Of a stretch of DNA of 14,577 nucleotides, positions 1-6,893 are shown piece by piece. A model generated the notes under the pieces. The model was not told the DNA's origin, made no database searches, and saw nothing but the letters and a program-made list of their open reading frames with translations. The translations under genes were made by a program, and so were the position numbers. The DNA comes from Bacillota bacterium. Lineage in GTDB: Bacteria; Bacillota; Clostridia; Peptostreptococcales; Anaerovoracaceae. Within the stretch, counting starts at the first letter, position 1. Every line of letters starts with the position of its first letter. The stretch is taken from NCBI GenBank assembly GCA_021443825.1, contig JABUTE010000090.1, positions 1 to 14,577 on the forward strand. Reading direction: 5' to 3'.

Positions 1-438
1 GAATATGCCTTCTTTCAGCAGATCTATGACGCAGACGGCAGCGCCGCCCTGTCGGGAGGAGAGCGCAACCTGCAGCAGCTGAAGACCCTTTGCAGCACCG
101 ATGCGGCGATCCTGCTGCTGGATGAGCCGGGCAGCCATCTGGATATCTATGCCCAGGCCGCCCTTGAAAAGGCTGTTGCCGATTACCGGGGCACGGTGGT
201 GATGGTCTCTCACGACTTTTATACCGTAACCGGCTGCGCCGACCGGATCCTGCTGCTGGAAAACGGCACTCTTCGCGAGATGAGCGGACGGGCTTATCGC
301 AAGTCGGTCTACAAAAAATATTTCGACAGCGACATCTTCGAGCAGGAACGCCTTGCAAAGGAAAAAGAGATGCGCATCAACGCCTTGATCGCTTCCCGAA
401 AATACAGGGAGGCAAGAGAACTGTTTGAGACGCTTTAG
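1..438 (+). CDS. ABC-F-type ATPase, C-terminal part (5' end outside window)
   Basis: The reading frame is open from base 1 and ends at TAG 436-438, giving the last 145 residues. Visible, numbered from the first residue in the window: the ABC signature LSGGE (17-21), Walker B ILLLDEP (37-43), the stretch EPGSHLD (42-48), and the switch histidine in VMVSHD (H71). After it comes the pattern of a second nucleotide-binding domain (DRILLLENGTL), then a charged tail with many Lys, Arg and Glu. No membrane segment is present. This is the layout of soluble ABC-F proteins, which act on ribosomes in translation or antibiotic protection. The usual family motif is EPTNHLD; here Thr-Asn is replaced by Gly-Ser. 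The N-terminal ATPase domain and the inter-domain linker lie outside the window, so the subfamily cannot be named. No terminator is evident before the next gene, 52 bases away. Confidence 0.85.
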   Translation, partial: EYAFFQQIYDADGSAALSGGERNLQQLKTLCSTDAAILLLDEPGSHLDIYAQAALEKAVADYRGTVVMVSHDFYTVTGCADRILLLENGTLREMSGRAYRKSVYKKYFDSDIFEQERLAKEKEMRINALIASRKYREARELFETL

Positions 439-490
439 AACGGAACTGTTAAAGCATATAAGCTTTATTTAAGAGAGGAGAATCCAAGCC

Positions 491-1036
491 ATGGCAAGAA
501 TCAATGTGGGAGATAAGTTCCCAAACCTCACCGTCAACACCACCTTTCAGACCGGAACTACTTTGCATCAGCTTTGTGCCGGCAAGAAAACGGTCATCTG
601 GGTGCTGCGCTACATTGGCTGCACCGTCTGCCACTACGACGTTCAGATCGCGGCTAACCGCTACAGCGAGCTGACAGACAAGGGGGCGCAGGTGCTTTTC
701 GTGATGCAGAGCGATCAGGCCCATCTGGCGGCTGATTATGCGCAGGGCGCACTGCCCTTTGAGATCGTCAGCGATCCGGAAATGAAGTTCTACGAAGCGC
801 TGGAGATCAAGCCGGCCGATTCCATGGATGCTCTTCTGGGCGACCGGAAAGAGGCTCTCATGGCCAAGGGTGCCAAGGCAAAGGAAATGGGCTTTGTTCA
901 CGGTGACTACGAGGGCAACGAGCAGCAGCTGCCGGCCATGTTTATCGTAGCAGCCGACGGCACGGTAGAATATGCAAAATATGCGGAAAACATCGTCGAC
1001 CTGCCCGATTTTGACGAGGTGCTGACGCTGGTATAG
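491..1036 (+). CDS. Peroxiredoxin-like redoxin (AhpC/TSA, thioredoxin fold)
   Basis: A 181-residue soluble protein without a signal peptide. The start ATG at 491 has AGAGGAG (474-480) ten bases upstream. The N-terminus (VGDKFPNL, about 6-13) and the C-terminal LPAMFIVAADGTVEYA pattern are those of AhpC/TSA and redoxin proteins. The probable catalytic segment is RYIGCTVCHYD, with C44 and C47 forming a CxxC motif; this differs from the PxxxTxxC peroxidatic site of classical peroxiredoxins. The likely role is thiol-based reduction of peroxides or disulfides in the cytosol, with an unknown electron donor. It stands alone between the ABC-F gene and a terminator directly downstream, so it may be transcribed singly or by read-through from upstream. 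The family assignment is firm; the substrate is unknown. Confidence 0.85.
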   Translation: MARINVGDKFPNLTVNTTFQTGTTLHQLCAGKKTVIWVLRYIGCTVCHYDVQIAANRYSELTDKGAQVLFVMQSDQAHLAADYAQGALPFEIVSDPEMKFYEALEIKPADSMDALLGDRKEALMAKGAKAKEMGFVHGDYEGNEQQLPAMFIVAADGTVEYAKYAENIVDLPDFDEVLTLV

Positions 1037-1063
1037 GCGCGGCTTTTTCGCAGAAACGGATTT

Positions 1064-1106
1064 AAAAAAGACTTCGAAGCAATTTGCTTCGGGGTCTTTC
1101 TTTTTT
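1064..1106 (+). terminator. Rho-independent terminator after the redoxin gene
   Basis: AAAGAC and CGAAGC pair with GCTTCG and GTCTTT around an AATTT loop, joined by two T-G wobble pairs. The stem is about 14 bp and is followed by CTTTTTT. It lies 27 bases after the redoxin stop and before the feo promoter region. Confidence 0.85.
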
Positions 1107-1118
1107 GAAAAAGCATGC

Positions 1119-1149
1119 TATAATAGCCTTGAGTTACCTATGGCTAACT
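1119..1149 (+). promoter_or_regulatory. Probable feo promoter -10 and inverted-repeat operator candidate
   Basis: TATAAT at 1119-1124 is a perfect -10 hexamer just past the upstream terminator; no good -35 is seen 16-18 bases before it. Immediately downstream, AGTTA (1132-1136) and TAACT (1145-1149) form an inverted repeat with an 8-base centre, at or just after the expected transcription start. The half-site GGCTAACT loosely resembles DtxR/IdeR-type metal-regulator sites, but the spacing is longer than in the known consensus. Iron control here is inference. Confidence 0.45.
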
Positions 1150-1180
1150 GCAGGGGCGATACAAGGCTCACACCCTGCAG
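1148..1180 (+). promoter_or_regulatory. Hairpin in the feo mRNA leader
   Basis: CTGCAGGG (1148-1155) and CCCTGCAG (1173-1180) are perfect 8-bp complements around a 17-base loop. It lies 20 bases before the Shine-Dalgarno AGGAG (1201-1205) of the FeoA-FeoB gene. It has no T-tract, so it is not a simple terminator. It matches no riboswitch class I recognise. Confidence 0.5.
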
Positions 1181-1215
1181 AAGCTGATTCTGTTACATTC
1201 AGGAGAACCAAGCGC

Positions 1216-3549
1216 ATGACTTTAAAAGAACTTTCCGTTGGCAGCAGCGGCCGCATCACCCGCGTGGGAGGAACCGGCGCCCTGCGGCAGCACTTTCTCG
1301 ATATGGGTGTCATTCCCGGGGCCGAGGTCACGGTGATCAAGCTGGCACCTATGGGCGATCCCATGGAGCTGCAGATCCACGGCTACGAGCTGACCCTGCG
1401 CCTTGCCGATGCCGATCAGATCGACATCGAGCCTATCAGCGCCCGCACCCGGCATCACCGAAACGTCGAAAACATCGCAGCGTCTCTTCATCCGGGACTT
1501 GGCGAGGGCGGAAAATTTCACGATCCGGCCGAAGAGGATCCCCTTCCTGACGGGACCCTTCTCACCTATGCCCTGGTAGGCAATCAGAACTGCGGAAAGA
1601 CCACCCTGTTCAACCAGCTGACCGGCTCCAACCAGCACGTGGGCAACTTTCCGGGAGTCACGGTGGATCGCAAGGACGGTTCCATCAAGGGCCATCCCGA
1701 TACCATGGTCACCGATCTTCCGGGCATCTATTCCCTGTCGCCCTATACCAGCGAAGAGGTGGTCTCCCGCAACTTCGTTCTGGATTCCGGCACGAAGGCC
1801 ATCATCAACATTCTCGACGCCACCAATATCGAGCGCAACATGTATCTGACCATGCAGCTTCTGGAAATGAATGTGCCCATGGTCGTCGCTCTCAACATGA
1901 TGGACGAGGTAAGGGGAAACGGCGGCTCTGTGGACATCAACCGGATGGAGCAGCTGCTGGGAGTTCCCGTCATCCCCATCGCCGCGGCAAAAGGAGAGGG
2001 TGTTTCCGAGCTGATCGACCACGCCATCCACATTGCCCGCTACCAGGAGAAGCCGCTGCGTCAGGATTTCTGCCGCGACGAAGACCACGGACTTGCCCTG
2101 CACCGCTGTATCCATGCAGTGATCCATCTGATCCAGGACCACGCCGAACGGGCAGGCCTTCCGGTGCGCTTTGCCGCCTCAAAGGTGATCGAGGGCGATG
2201 CCCTGATTCTGGAAAAGCTGCAGCTGGATCAAAACGAAGAGGAGATGCTGGAGCATATCATTGTGCAGATGGAAAGCGAATACGGTCTCGACCGCAGCGC
2301 AGCCATCGCGGATATGCGCTTTTCCTTTATCGAAGGCGTCTGCGAGACCACGGTGGTCAAGCCCCGCGAGAGCAAGGAGCGCATCCGCAGCGAAAGGATC
2401 GACAGGATCCTTACCGGAAAATACACGGCGATTCCCATGTTTATCGCTCTTATGGCCGCCACCTTTTTCCTCACCTTCAACGTGATCGGCGCATGGCTGC
2501 AAAATATCATGGCGGCCGGGGTGGAGGGCCTCACCGCTCTGGCAGACAGCGCTATGACGGCTTCCGGCGTCAATCCGGCCATTCACAGCCTGCTCATCGA
2601 CGGCATCTTCGAAGGTGTAGGCAGCGTGGTCAGCTTTCTTCCCATCATCGTGACCCTGTTCTTCTTTCTTTCGCTGATGGAAGACAGCGGCTACATCGCC
2701 CGGGTGGCCTTTGTGATGGATAAGCTGCTGCGCAAGATCGGTCTTTCGGGGCGAAGCATCGTTCCCATGCTCATCGGCTTCGGCTGCACGGTGCCTGCTG
2801 TGATGTCTACCAGGACCCTTCCCTCCGAGCGCGACCGCAAGATGACTATTCTGCTGACCCCGTTTATGAGCTGCACGGCAAAGCTTCCCATCTATGCCTT
2901 TTTCGTAGGCGAGTTTTTCCCCGGAAAGGGCGGCCTCATCATGACCGGCCTGTATGTGCTGGCCGTTGCCGTCGGCATTCTGGCAGCCTTCCTGTATAAA
3001 GGAGTGCTGTTTCAGGGCGAAGCGGTTCCCTTTGTCATGGAGCTTCCCAATTACCGCATGCCGGGGGCAAAGAACGTGGCGCAGCTGCTGTGGGAAAAAG
3101 CGAAGGACTTCCTGCAGAAGGCCTTTTCGGTCATTCTCATCGCAACCGTCATCGTATGGTGTCTGCAGCGCTTTGATTTTTCCTTCAATCTGGTGGAGGA
3201 TTCCTCCCGCAGCATGATGGCAGCCATCGCCGGCAGCTTTGCTCCGCTGCTTCGCCCCGTTGGCCTGGGCGACTGGCGGCTGTGCACCTCGCTGATCTCG
3301 GGCTTTATGGCAAAAGAGAGCGTAGTGACCAGTCTGCAGGTGCTTTATGCAGATGGGGTAGGTCTTGCCTTATCCTCTGCACAGGCTGCCAGCATGCTGG
3401 TGTTCAGCCTGCTGTATACGCCCTGTGTGGCAGCCGTCGCTTCTGTAAAACGGGAACTGGGCGTGCGCTGGGCAGCAGGATTGGTTGCATGGCAGTGCGT
3501 TATCGCCTGGCTTTGCGCCTTTCTCACCTTCGCCCTGCTGGGTGGCTGA
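1216..3549 (+). CDS. feoB: FeoA-FeoB fusion, ferrous iron transporter
   Basis: A 777-residue protein importing Fe(II) across the cytoplasmic membrane. Residues 1-75 are a FeoA (SH3-like) domain (MTLKELSVG, FLDMGVIPG, LRLADADQIDIEPI). A linker of about 40 residues leads to the FeoB G domain: G1 GNQNCGKT (122-129), switch region VGNFPGVTVD (142-151), G3 DLPG (167-170), G4 NMMD (227-230). A helical spacer domain follows, then the polytopic membrane part with Gate-type segments, including GFGCTVPAVMSTRTL and SCTAKLPIYAFF. The open frame runs back into the upstream terminator, so the start is taken at ATG 1216, which has AGGAG at 1201-1205 and begins the FeoA domain. The FeoA and FeoB parts are separate proteins in many bacteria; fusions are known. 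G1 has Gln and Cys where E. coli has Pro and Ser. The next gene follows 15 bases later. Confidence 0.96.
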   Translation: MTLKELSVGSSGRITRVGGTGALRQHFLDMGVIPGAEVTVIKLAPMGDPMELQIHGYELTLRLADADQIDIEPISARTRHHRNVENIAASLHPGLGEGGKFHDPAEEDPLPDGTLLTYALVGNQNCGKTTLFNQLTGSNQHVGNFPGVTVDRKDGSIKGHPDTMVTDLPGIYSLSPYTSEEVVSRNFVLDSGTKAIINILDATNIERNMYLTMQLLEMNVPMVVALNMMDEVRGNGGSVDINRMEQLLGVPVIPIAAAKGEGVSELIDHAIHIARYQEKPLRQDFCRDEDHGLALHRCIHAVIHLIQDHAERAGLPVRFAASKVIEGDALILEKLQLDQNEEEMLEHIIVQMESEYGLDRSAAIADMRFSFIEGVCETTVVKPRESKERIRSERIDRILTGKYTAIPMFIALMAATFFLTFNVIGAWLQNIMAAGVEGLTALADSAMTASGVNPAIHSLLIDGIFEGVGSVVSFLPIIVTLFFFLSLMEDSGYIARVAFVMDKLLRKIGLSGRSIVPMLIGFGCTVPAVMSTRTLPSERDRKMTILLTPFMSCTAKLPIYAFFVGEFFPGKGGLIMTGLYVLAVAVGILAAFLYKGVLFQGEAVPFVMELPNYRMPGAKNVAQLLWEKAKDFLQKAFSVILIATVIVWCLQRFDFSFNLVEDSSRSMMAAIAGSFAPLLRPVGLGDWRLCTSLISGFMAKESVVTSLQVLYADGVGLALSSAQAASMLVFSLLYTPCVAAVASVKRELGVRWAAGLVAWQCVIAWLCAFLTFALLGG

Positions 3550-3564
3550 TAGGAGGAGGTCTCT

Positions 3565-3720
3565 ATGAAGCCGATCGATGTGCTTTTGCTGCTGCTCATT
3601 GCAGCGCTGCTGCTGTTTGCCCTTCGCCTTGCCCTTCACCGCAAAGACAGGGGCTGCTGCGGAAGCTGCTCTTCCTGCAGCGGGTGCGCGAATGCGAAAA
3701 AGAAGAGCGAAGAGCCGTAA
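3565..3720 (+). CDS. FeoB-associated Cys-rich membrane protein
   Basis: A 51-residue protein with a strong Shine-Dalgarno (AGGAGGAGG, 3551-3559) six bases before the ATG at 3565. Residues 5-24 form one hydrophobic helix (Leu/Ala-rich), followed by a basic stretch (RLALHRKDR) and a cytosolic-looking Cys cluster CCGSCSSCSGC (31-41) with five Cys, then a charged tail. This is the layout of the small FeoB-associated Cys-rich proteins found directly after feoB in many Bacillota. Their role is not settled; a metal-handling or FeoB-assembly function is plausible from the Cys cluster and location. It starts 15 bases after the feoB stop and is almost certainly co-transcribed with it. Confidence 0.88.
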   Translation: MKPIDVLLLLLIAALLLFALRLALHRKDRGCCGSCSSCSGCANAKKKSEEP

Positions 3721-3747
3721 AACGCGATATAATGACAGAAAAAGAGG

Positions 3748-3778
3748 TTCTGCCGGCAATTGCCGCAGGATTGTTTTT
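3748..3778 (+). terminator. Probable terminator after the feo operon
   Basis: TTCTGC and GGC pair with GCC and GCAGGA around an AATT loop, with one bulged C; one pair is T-G. The stem is about 9 bp and is followed by TTGTTTTT. It lies 28 bases after the Cys-rich gene and 42 bases before the amidase start. A TATAAT hexamer at 3728-3733 lies before it, without a recognisable -35. Confidence 0.5.
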
Positions 3779-3819
3779 CCTTCCCTCGAAGATTTCTGTC
3801 CCACGAAAGGAGATCTGTC

Positions 3820-5244
3820 ATGTTTGAATTATGTGAAGCAACCGTCTCGTCTGTTCAGAAGGCCTTTGCCGACGGCAGCCTGACCTCTTTGGAGCTGACC
3901 ATGCAGTATCTGGAGCGCATCGCCGATATCGATCAGTCCGGGCCCTTGATCAATTCCGTGCTGGAGGTCAATCCCGATGCCCTGGATATGGCCGAGGCGC
4001 TGGACAGAGAATATGCCCAGAAAGGCCCCCGGGGGCCGCTGCATGGCATTCCCGTGCTTTTAAAGGATAATATCAACACGGCAGATAAGCTGCATACCAG
4101 CGCCGGCACTCTGGCGCTGAAGGATAATTTTGCTCCGCAGGATGCCTTTATCGTCGAAAAATTGAGGGCGGCCGGTGCGGTGATCCTGGGCAAGGCCAAT
4201 ATGACCGAGCTGGCCAACTATATGTCCGATCATATGCGCAACGGCTTCAGCTCCAGAGGAGGCGCCGTGCTCAATCCCTACGGAGCAGACCTTAACGTGG
4301 GCGGCTCCAGTGCCGGCAGCGGGGCGGCCGTTTCTGCCAACCTTTGCACCGTCGCGGTTGGAACCGAGACCAGCGGCTCCATTCTCTGCCCTGCCAACTA
4401 CAACAGCATCGTAGGCATCAAGCCCACCAAGGGGCTGGTGAGCCGCACCGGAATCATTCCCATCTGCACCGCTCAGGATACGGCAGGCCCTCTGGCAAGA
4501 ACGGTCGCCGATGCGGCGCAGCTTCTTACCGTGCTTGCCGGAACCGATCCGAAGGATCCGGCCACCGGCGCCATCGAGCCCTATCTGACCGATTATGCGA
4601 AGTTTGCAACGCCCGACGGCTTAAAGGGCATGCGCATCGGTCTTTCCCGCACCGACGAAGCCCGGTATAAGCCGGAATTCGTAGCCCTGGCCGAGTACGC
4701 CTGGGAGGTCCTGGCCCATTCCGGCGCTGAGATCGTTCCCGTGGATATGGGACGCCTTTCCAGGGGCTGGCAGTCGAACATTCTGCTCTATGAATTCAAG
4801 CGCTGTCTCAATGCCTATCTTGCCTCCTGCACCGATCCGGGCGCGAAGAGCCTTCTTGAGATCATCGAATACAACAACAAGGATCCGCAGCGCTGCCTGC
4901 AATACGGACAGAAGACTCTGCTGGATGCCCAGCTTTGCACAAGCGGCAATCTGACAGAGCCGGTCTATCTTCACGAGCGGGCAGACGATCTTCGAAGAAG
5001 CCGCAAGGCGGTGGACGACTGCTTAAAGGAGCACGGTCTGGATTGCATCGTCATGCTGGGATGGAACGATGTTCCGCCTCTTTCCGGCTATCCTGCCGTC
5101 AGCATTCCAGCAGGCCGGGGCGCCGAAAGCGGACAGCCCATGGGCATCACCTTCGTCGGTACGGCCTTCAGCGAGCCGGTGCTGATCCGGGCAGCGGCCG
5201 GCATGGAAGCCGCTCTGAACGGAAGGATCCCGCCTATGCTGTGA
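3820..5244 (+). CDS. Amidase-signature family hydrolase
   Basis: A 474-residue cytosolic enzyme of the amidase signature family, which hydrolyses C-N amide bonds. The Ser-cisSer-Lys triad is complete: K82 in GIPVLLKDN, cis-Ser S163 in NVGGSSAGSGAAVS, and nucleophile S187 in GTETSGSILCPAN; the 24-residue gap between the two serines matches fatty acid amide hydrolase. ATG 3820 is chosen because GAAAGGAG (3805-3812) precedes it at good spacing; in-frame upstream codons lie in the terminator region. The family includes GatA, but there is no gatB or gatC beside it, and the length and C-terminus look like the stand-alone amidases often annotated as glutamyl-tRNA amidotransferase-like in Bacillota. 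The substrate cannot be told from sequence. No clear terminator follows; only a 7-bp inverted repeat ATCCGTT (5244-5250) with AACGGAT (5283-5289). Confidence 0.92.
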   Translation: MFELCEATVSSVQKAFADGSLTSLELTMQYLERIADIDQSGPLINSVLEVNPDALDMAEALDREYAQKGPRGPLHGIPVLLKDNINTADKLHTSAGTLALKDNFAPQDAFIVEKLRAAGAVILGKANMTELANYMSDHMRNGFSSRGGAVLNPYGADLNVGGSSAGSGAAVSANLCTVAVGTETSGSILCPANYNSIVGIKPTKGLVSRTGIIPICTAQDTAGPLARTVADAAQLLTVLAGTDPKDPATGAIEPYLTDYAKFATPDGLKGMRIGLSRTDEARYKPEFVALAEYAWEVLAHSGAEIVPVDMGRLSRGWQSNILLYEFKRCLNAYLASCTDPGAKSLLEIIEYNNKDPQRCLQYGQKTLLDAQLCTSGNLTEPVYLHERADDLRRSRKAVDDCLKEHGLDCIVMLGWNDVPPLSGYPAVSIPAGRGAESGQPMGITFVGTAFSEPVLIRAAAGMEAALNGRIPPML

Positions 5245-5279
5245 TCCGTTTTCGCAAAAATCGTCATAATTCAATTGAT

Positions 5280-5308
5280 TTGAACGGATACTTGTGAGAA
5301 AATAATCT
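5280..5308 (+). promoter_or_regulatory. Possible purC promoter
   Basis: TTGAAC (5280-5285) lies 17 bases before TAATCT (5303-5308), or 15 before AATAAT (5301-5306). Both hexamers are imperfect. The 126-base gap between the amidase and purC must hold a promoter or be read through; no purine riboswitch core is visible. Confidence 0.25.
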
Positions 5309-5370
5309 GTACTGTTTTTGCAGCGCATCGTTTGTAACCGTAACGTTTCACTATTCAACGGAGGATAAAA

Positions 5371-6249
5371 ATGACGGAATTTAAGCCTGTAAAAGAAGGA
5401 AAGGTCAGAGAGATCTACGACAATGGCGACAGCATCATCATGGTCGCCACCGACAGGATCTCGGCATTCGATATTATTCTGAAAAACAAGATCACCGATA
5501 AGGGTGCGGTTCTCACCCAGATGTCCAAATTCTGGTTCGATTTTACCAGCGACATCATTCCCAACCACATGATCTCCACCGATGTCAACGATATGCCGGA
5601 ATATTTCCGTCAGGATAAGTTCACCGGAAACAGCATGATGGTCAAGAAGCTGGAAATGCTGCCCATCGAGTGCATCGTTCGCGGCTACATCACCGGAAGC
5701 GGCTGGAAGAGCTATTGCAAGGACGGCACCGTCTGCGGCATCCGTCTGCCCGAGGGCCTTCAGGAATCTCAGCAGCTGCCCGAGCCCATCTTCACCCCCT
5801 CCACCAAGGCTGAGATCGGCGATCACGACGAGAACATCTCTTACGAGCAGACCATCCAGGTGCTGGAAAAGGCTTATCCCGGCAAGGGCGAGTTCTACGC
5901 GAAGACCATCAAGGATGCCACCATCGCCATCTATAAGAAGTGCGCCGAATATGCCCGCACCAGAGGCATCATCATCGCCGACACCAAGTTCGAGTTCGGT
6001 CTGGACGAAAACGGCAATGTGGTCTTAGGCGACGAGATGCTCACCCCCGACAGCTCCCGCTTCTGGCCCATGGAAGGCTATGAAGTCGGTCACGGCCAGC
6101 CCAGCTACGACAAGCAGTTCGTTCGCGATTGGCTCACCGCCAATCCCGACAGCGACTATCTGCTGCCCGAAGAAGTCATCGAAAAGACCATTGGCAAGTA
6201 CAAGGAGGCTTACGAGCTTCTTTCCGGCAAGCCCTTCGCAAGAAAGTAG
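5371..6249 (+). CDS. purC: SAICAR synthase (PurC)
   Basis: Phosphoribosylaminoimidazole-succinocarboxamide synthase: it joins CAIR and aspartate using ATP in de novo purine synthesis, in the cytosol. The 292-residue length fits the longer bacterial/yeast Ade1-like form. Visible motifs: nucleotide-binding GKVREIYD (10-17), ATDRISAFD (26-34), ECIVRGYITGSGWKSY (100-115), ADTKFEFG (203-210) and DEMLTPDSSRFW (221-232), all well conserved. The start at 5371 has GGAGG (5360-5364) upstream. It is not embedded in a purine operon here; the only co-directional partner is the RidA-family gene 12 bases downstream. Confidence 0.97.
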   Translation: MTEFKPVKEGKVREIYDNGDSIIMVATDRISAFDIILKNKITDKGAVLTQMSKFWFDFTSDIIPNHMISTDVNDMPEYFRQDKFTGNSMMVKKLEMLPIECIVRGYITGSGWKSYCKDGTVCGIRLPEGLQESQQLPEPIFTPSTKAEIGDHDENISYEQTIQVLEKAYPGKGEFYAKTIKDATIAIYKKCAEYARTRGIIIADTKFEFGLDENGNVVLGDEMLTPDSSRFWPMEGYEVGHGQPSYDKQFVRDWLTANPDSDYLLPEEVIEKTIGKYKEAYELLSGKPFARK

Positions 6250-6261
6250 GATTTCTGCACC

Positions 6262-6645
6262 ATGGCCAACGAATACGTATACTTTACTGCCGATCAGTCA
6301 GCCCCCTACAGCGACATGGTCGTCGTCGACGGCAGCCTGCTGTTCCTCTCCGGTCTGGTTTCGGAAGATCTGATCACCAGAGAAGAGGTCTACGGCGATA
6401 TCGCCTTCGAGACGAAGACAGTTCTCGATAACCTGAAGGTGCTGCTGGAGCGCTACGGCTCCGATATGGATCACATCATCCGCATCGAGGTATTGCTGAA
6501 GGACTTCAGCGAAAAAGGCGAGATGAACGCCGAATATATGAAGCACTTCAGCGCCGGCCACGTGCCCGCCCGCCTTTGCTACGGCGGCGTCGATCTGGCA
6601 GGGCAGTGCAGGATCGAGATCGCAGTCATCGCAAGAAAAAAGTAA
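6262..6645 (+). CDS. ridA: RidA/YjgF family reactive-intermediate deaminase
   Basis: A 127-residue protein of the RidA (YjgF/YER057c/UK114) family, which forms trimers and hydrolyses reactive enamines and imines such as 2-aminoacrylate. Residues matching the E. coli RidA site are present: Y16 in APYSDMVVVDG, S30 in LLFLSGL, R104 and C106 in PARLCY, and E119 in RIEIAVIA. The gene begins 12 bases after purC, with only a weak AGGA (6248-6251) upstream, so translation may depend on coupling to purC. B. subtilis YabJ, of the same family, is linked to purine regulation, which makes the pairing with purC suggestive but not proven. A strong terminator follows. Confidence 0.92.
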   Translation: MANEYVYFTADQSAPYSDMVVVDGSLLFLSGLVSEDLITREEVYGDIAFETKTVLDNLKVLLERYGSDMDHIIRIEVLLKDFSEKGEMNAEYMKHFSAGHVPARLCYGGVDLAGQCRIEIAVIARKK

Positions 6646-6670
6646 TTCGCAGATGACTGAAAAATGAATG

Positions 6671-6716
6671 AAAAGCAGGCTTTTTCCCGAAGACCGGGCA
6701 GAGGGCCTGCTTTTTT
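6671..6716 (+). terminator. Rho-independent terminator after purC-ridA
   Basis: AAAAGCAGGC (6671-6680) pairs perfectly with GCCTGCTTTT (6705-6714), followed by further T. The loop contains a second small hairpin (CCCG with CGGG). It ends the purC-ridA unit. Confidence 0.9.
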
Positions 6717-6893
6717 GATGGCAGATGCAGGCGAAGAGGTTCTTCTGCTATGGGTGGGCGCATGTGCCTGGGTTCTGCTGCAGGAAACACTTTATAGATT
6801 CGGCAGTAAACAGTATAGATTTATGCGTTGTAAAGTTGTAGAATGATATCGTTTTGAAATCCTCCGCAAACCTTAAGTTGAAAGGAACCTTTC
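6717..6893 (+). other. Intergenic stretch before the MFS operon
   Basis: A 177-base gap without a credible gene. The 3' half is AT-rich and probably carries the promoter: TATAGA (6814-6819) lies 17 bases after TTTATA (6791-6796), a weak pair. AAAGGAA (6881-6887) is the ribosome site of the MFS gene. Confidence 0.35.

Noticed and set aside
1084..1215. Longer N-terminus for FeoA-FeoB
   Set aside because: The in-frame extension starts inside the upstream terminator and covers the promoter and leader; FeoA homology begins at ATG 1216, which has AGGAG.
1222..2142. 306-codon minus-strand open frame opposite feoB
   Set aside because: Antisense to the conserved FeoA and G domains, with no ribosome site or family features.
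3760..3819. Longer N-terminus for the amidase
   Set aside because: It starts within the terminator hairpin; ATG 3820 has the only good ribosome site.
5245..5370. Purine riboswitch ahead of purC
   Set aside because: The conserved purine-aptamer loop sequences are not present.
6664..6846. 60-codon plus-strand frame after ridA
   Set aside because: It begins inside the terminator hairpin and has no Shine-Dalgarno.
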